DNA from: Pseudomonas sp. 102515
GTDB taxonomy: Bacteria; Pseudomonadota; Gammaproteobacteria; Pseudomonadales; Pseudomonadaceae
Reading direction: 5' to 3'
DNA: 64,000 nt
NCBI RefSeq assembly: GCF_031085165.1
Contig: NZ_JAVHTY010000004.1
Coordinates: forward strand, 310,001-374,000
Shown here in pieces: positions 61,416-64,000 of the stretch (the stretch's first letter is position 1; every line of letters begins with the position of its first letter). The notes below the pieces were generated by a model. The model was not told the DNA's origin. It did not search any database and worked only from the letters and a program-made list of their open reading frames with translations. Both the position numbers and the translations under genes were made by a program.

Positions 61416-63211
61416 GCCTCGGGCTCCGGCTCTTCGAGGATCAGCGCGGCATGCACCATGGCCAGGTGGCTCAGGCCCTGGGGAAAGTTGCCCAGCGCTG
61501 CGCCATCACGGGGATCGCGCATCTCGGTCATCAGGCCAACGCCATTGAGACTGGCGGCCAGCACCTCGCGCATCAGTTCGCGCGCCTGGTCCACCTCGCC
61601 CAGCACGGCATGGGCCTCGACCATCCAGTAGGAACAGGCGAGAAAGGCCCCTTCTTCCCGTTCGGCACCGCTGTAGCGATAGACCAGCGGACCGCGGGCC
61701 AGCTCGCGGCGAATGGCGGCCAGGGTGCTCACCGAACGCTCACCACCGTCGAAGCCGAAGCGGATGCCGAGCAGCAGTCCGGCGTCCAGGCGTTCGGTTC
61801 CGGCATAGAAGGTATAGGCTTGCTTGCGCTCGCTCCAGCAATGCACGTTGACCCAGTCGCGGATGCGATCGCGCTCGCGCTCCCAGCGGCCACACATGGC
61901 GTCGGGGATGTGGCCGTCGCGAGCCAGGGTCACGGCGCGATCCAGGGCGAACCAGCAGCCCAGCTTGGACAGGGTGTAGTGTCGCTCTTCGGGCAACTCC
62001 CACATGCCCGCGTCCGGTTGGCGCCAGCCATCGGCGCAGAGATTGGCCAGGTCGGTGAGCAGGCTGGCGGTGGCGAAATCCAGCACATGGCCCTTGCTGG
62101 CATAGAGGCGAAAGGTCTCCAGCAGATCGCCATAGAGACTCAGCTGGCACTGGGCGCTGGCGCGATTGCCGACGCGCACCGGCTGGGAATCGCGGTAACC
62201 GGGGACGGGGATGGTACGCTCCGCCGGCGCCAGTTCGCCTTGCAGGGTGAAGCAGGTGTGCAGGCGATTGCCGTGGCGGCGGATGACGTTCTGGATCCAG
62301 GCCAGGGCCGCCTGGGCCTCGCCGAGGGCACCCAGGCGCAGGAAGGCCTTGATGGTAAAGACCGCATCGCGCACCCAGGCGTAGCGGTATTCGTAGTTCT
62401 TGTCGCCGCCGATGCGTTCCGGCAGCGAGGTGGTGGCCGCGGCGACGATGGCGCCGGTAGGGGAGTAGAGCAAGAGCTTGAGAGCCAGCGCGGAGCGCTT
62501 CACCTCGCTGAGGAACTCGCCCCGGTAGGCGAAGCCCTGGGCCCATTCGCGCCAGGCCTGGTCACTGCGGTCGATACGCTGGTCCACCTCGTCCAGCGAG
62601 GGCACCACCAGGGGTTCGTTCTCGGTCGCGGTCAAGGCCAGGACACTGCGTTGCCCGGCTTCGAGCACCAGGCGCGCCACCAGCCGGCGGTCGTCGCACT
62701 GGAGGATTTCCAGTCGCTCGCAATAGCGCAGGGTGGCCATCACGCCATCGACGTGCATGACCTCGCCATTGGGGGTGCTGCGCATCCAGGGCGAGACGGT
62801 CTGGCCCTGGGTTCCGGGTACCAGTTCGATGCGCAGCTCGACCCGTCCGGAAAGGCCTTCCACCCGGCGACCTAGTTCGCACCAGGGCAGGCGACCGGCC
62901 GAACCGCTGTTAAGCGATTCGGTGAGGCGCACGCTGCCGTCAGCGGTGTGAAAGCAGGTTTCCAGTACATTGCTATCTTCCCGGTAGGCCCGCTCGACGC
63001 GATAGTCGGCCACCGGAGCGATCGAAAAGAAACCGCCTGCCGGAGCATCCAGCAGGCGGTCGAACAGTGGGGCGGAATCCATGTTGGGCACGCACCACCA
63101 GTCCAGCGAGCCGTCCGGCGCCACCAGGGCGACCGAACGGCCATCAGACAGGGCGGCATAGCCCGCCAGGGGCGCGTAGCCCTCCTGGCGCGCGGGATCG
63201 AAGGCCGCCAC
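61412..63211 (-). CDS. Glycoside hydrolase family 15 protein (glucoamylase/trehalase-like)
   Basis: About 599 residues. The N-terminal beta-sandwich starts GYAALSDGRSVALVAPDGSL and DWWCVPNMDSAPLFDRLLD. The (alpha/alpha)6 barrel has YEYRYAWVRDAVFTIKAFLR, with the acid Glu probably in AGMWELPEE and the base Glu in EGAFLACSYWMVEA. The family hydrolyses alpha-glucans or trehalose by inversion. There is no signal peptide, so it works in the cytoplasm. The start is uncertain: GTG is used here, 15 bases after GGAGG, but a CTG four codons earlier has better spacing. The frame overlaps the stop of the preceding SDR. Confidence 0.87.
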   Translation of the reverse strand: MAAFDPARQEGYAPLAGYAALSDGRSVALVAPDGSLDWWCVPNMDSAPLFDRLLDAPAGGFFSIAPVADYRVERAYREDSNVLETCFHTADGSVRLTESLNSGSAGRLPWCELGRRVEGLSGRVELRIELVPGTQGQTVSPWMRSTPNGEVMHVDGVMATLRYCERLEILQCDDRRLVARLVLEAGQRSVLALTATENEPLVVPSLDEVDQRIDRSDQAWREWAQGFAYRGEFLSEVKRSALALKLLLYSPTGAIVAAATTSLPERIGGDKNYEYRYAWVRDAVFTIKAFLRLGALGEAQAALAWIQNVIRRHGNRLHTCFTLQGELAPAERTIPVPGYRDSQPVRVGNRASAQCQLSLYGDLLETFRLYASKGHVLDFATASLLTDLANLCADGWRQPDAGMWELPEERHYTLSKLGCWFALDRAVTLARDGHIPDAMCGRWERERDRIRDWVNVHCWSERKQAYTFYAGTERLDAGLLLGIRFGFDGGERSVSTLAAIRRELARGPLVYRYSGAEREEGAFLACSYWMVEAHAVLGEVDQARELMREVLAASLNGVGLMTEMRDPRDGAALGNFPQGLSHLAMVHAALILEEPEPEA

Positions 63212-63216
63212 GGCCG

Positions 63217-64000
63217 TCAGCCCATGCCTCCCGTGGCGCCATAGACCTCGCCGGTCACATAGCTCGATTCCTGGGAGGCCAGCAGCACATAGATGGGCGC
63301 CAGTTCCGCCGGCTGCCCGGGACGCTTGAACACCGTTTCGCCGCCAAAAGTGGGGATCTTTTCCTGGGGCTGGCCACCGCTGGGCTGTAGCGGCGTCCAG
63401 AAGGGGCCGGGGGCCACGGCGTTGACGCGGATGCCCTTGCTGGCGACCTGCTTGGCCAGGGCCTTGGTGAAGTTGGTGATGGCCGCCTTGGTCGAGGCGT
63501 AGTCCAGCAGGAATTCCGAAGGCTGGGTGGCCTGGATCGAAGTGGTGTTGATGATGGCGGCCCCGGCCGGCAGATGCGGCAGCGCGGCCTTGCACAGCCA
63601 GAACAGGGCGTAGACGTTGGTCTTGTAGGTGGCGTCGAACTGCTCGGTGGTCAGCTCGGCGATGTCCTGCACGGCGGTCTGCTTGCCGGCCACGTTGACC
63701 AGAATGTCGAGGCCGCCCAGGGCCTCCTTGGCCTTGCTCACCAGTTGGATGCAGAAGGTTTCGTCCTTCAGGTCACCGGGTATGCAGACAGCCTTGCGGC
63801 CCTCGGCTTCCACCAGCCTGACCACTTCCTGGGCGTCGGCTTCTTCCTCGGGCAGGTAGTTGAGCACCAGATCGGCACCCTCCCGGGCATAGGCGATGGC
63901 CGTGGCTCGACCGATCCCCGAATCCGCGCCGGTGATCAGCGCCTTGCGCCCGGCCAGACGACCGAAGCCTTTGTAGCTGGTTTCGCCATGATCGGGACGT
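63217..64000 (-). CDS. SDR-family oxidoreductase of the YghA/YhdG stress type (5' end outside window)
   Basis: The visible part is about 260 residues and misses the first 25-30. It begins [20 protein letters not shown], then [10 protein letters not shown] as nucleotide loop, [11 protein letters not shown] with the catalytic Ser, DYASTKAAI with Tyr/Lys, and ends in a [12 protein letters not shown] segment. The family (about 285 residues) is induced by stress and in E. coli and Bacillus reduces small aldehydes. It lies directly before the GH15 gene on the same strand, so the three genes SDR-GH15-MPG form an operon. Confidence 0.87.
   Translation of the reverse strand, partial: RPDHGETSYKGFGRLAGRKALITGADSGIGRATAIAYAREGADLVLNYLPEEEADAQEVVRLVEAEGRKAVCIPGDLKDETFCIQLVSKAKEALGGLDILVNVAGKQTAVQDIAELTTEQFDATYKTNVYALFWLCKAALPHLPAGAAIINTTSIQATQPSEFLLDYASTKAAITNFTKALAKQVASKGIRVNAVAPGPFWTPLQPSGGQPQEKIPTFGGETVFKRPGQPAELAPIYVLLASQESSYVTGEVYGATGGMG

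Overview
The window is a GC-rich, densely packed chromosomal segment of a gammaproteobacterium, almost certainly a Pseudomonas. The evidence is the gene content: the DUF4398 lipoprotein pair, chemoreceptors of the Pseudomonas type, Crc-like A-rich motifs, Pseudomonas-type intergenic repeats, qseBC-like and pntAA/AB/B operons. Species assignment (for example the P. oryzihabitans/psychrotolerans group) would be a guess. I saw no rRNA, tRNA, CRISPR array, prophage or intact insertion sequence.

Layout. 0-9.5 kb: envelope lipoprotein, a chemoreceptor, an HPP-CBS membrane protein, nhaA-crcB (Na+/H+ antiporter plus fluoride channel), an acyltransferase, an unrecognised 173-residue protein, a flavoprotein disulfide reductase and a glutathione S-transferase. 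9.5-24.4 kb: a second chemoreceptor, a sugar transporter, a very large hybrid sensor kinase, a LysR/MFS divergent pair, a GNAT acetyltransferase, a periplasmic alpha/beta hydrolase, a GAF-HisKA_2 kinase, a small frameshifted gene and an orphan curlin-repeat protein. 24.6-29.4 kb: the transhydrogenase operon, then an alpha/beta hydrolase divergent from a TetR regulator with a clear double operator.

29.6-35.2 kb: a complete non-phosphorylative L-fucose pathway (fucose dehydrogenase, fuconolactonase, fuconate dehydratase, 2-keto-3-deoxyfuconate dehydrogenase, diketo-deoxyfuconate hydrolase) with a divergent FadR-type regulator. It would convert L-fucose to pyruvate and lactate. No transporter lies in the cluster. 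35.4-39.6 kb: a PhzF protein, a secreted phosphatase-superfamily enzyme, a class II aldolase-family protein and two small proteins, one a 27-residue hydrophobic peptide. 39.6-41.8 kb: a hybrid sensor kinase broken by four frameshifts.

42-54.6 kb: a hexuronate-type transporter, a LeuA paralogue lacking its C-terminal third, AraC and MarR regulators, a CynX-type MFS protein, a two-component system, a metal CDF exporter, an inner-membrane sulfatase-family protein with a coupled leader ORF, cytochrome b561, a beta-propeller protein, and mntP under a yybP-ykoY manganese riboswitch. 55-64 kb: a PhoB-type pstSCAB operon of the short form without phoU, a porin, a DUF2845 protein, a 3-methyladenine glycosylase, a GH15 glucanase and a stress-type SDR cut by the window edge.

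The most unusual items are the four-frameshift kinase, the orphan curlin-like protein with no export signal, the truncated LeuA, the 27-residue membrane peptide, and the A-rich Crc-like motifs placed at the starts of the fucose, uronate and transhydrogenase genes. I did not find a convincing wholly new multi-gene system.
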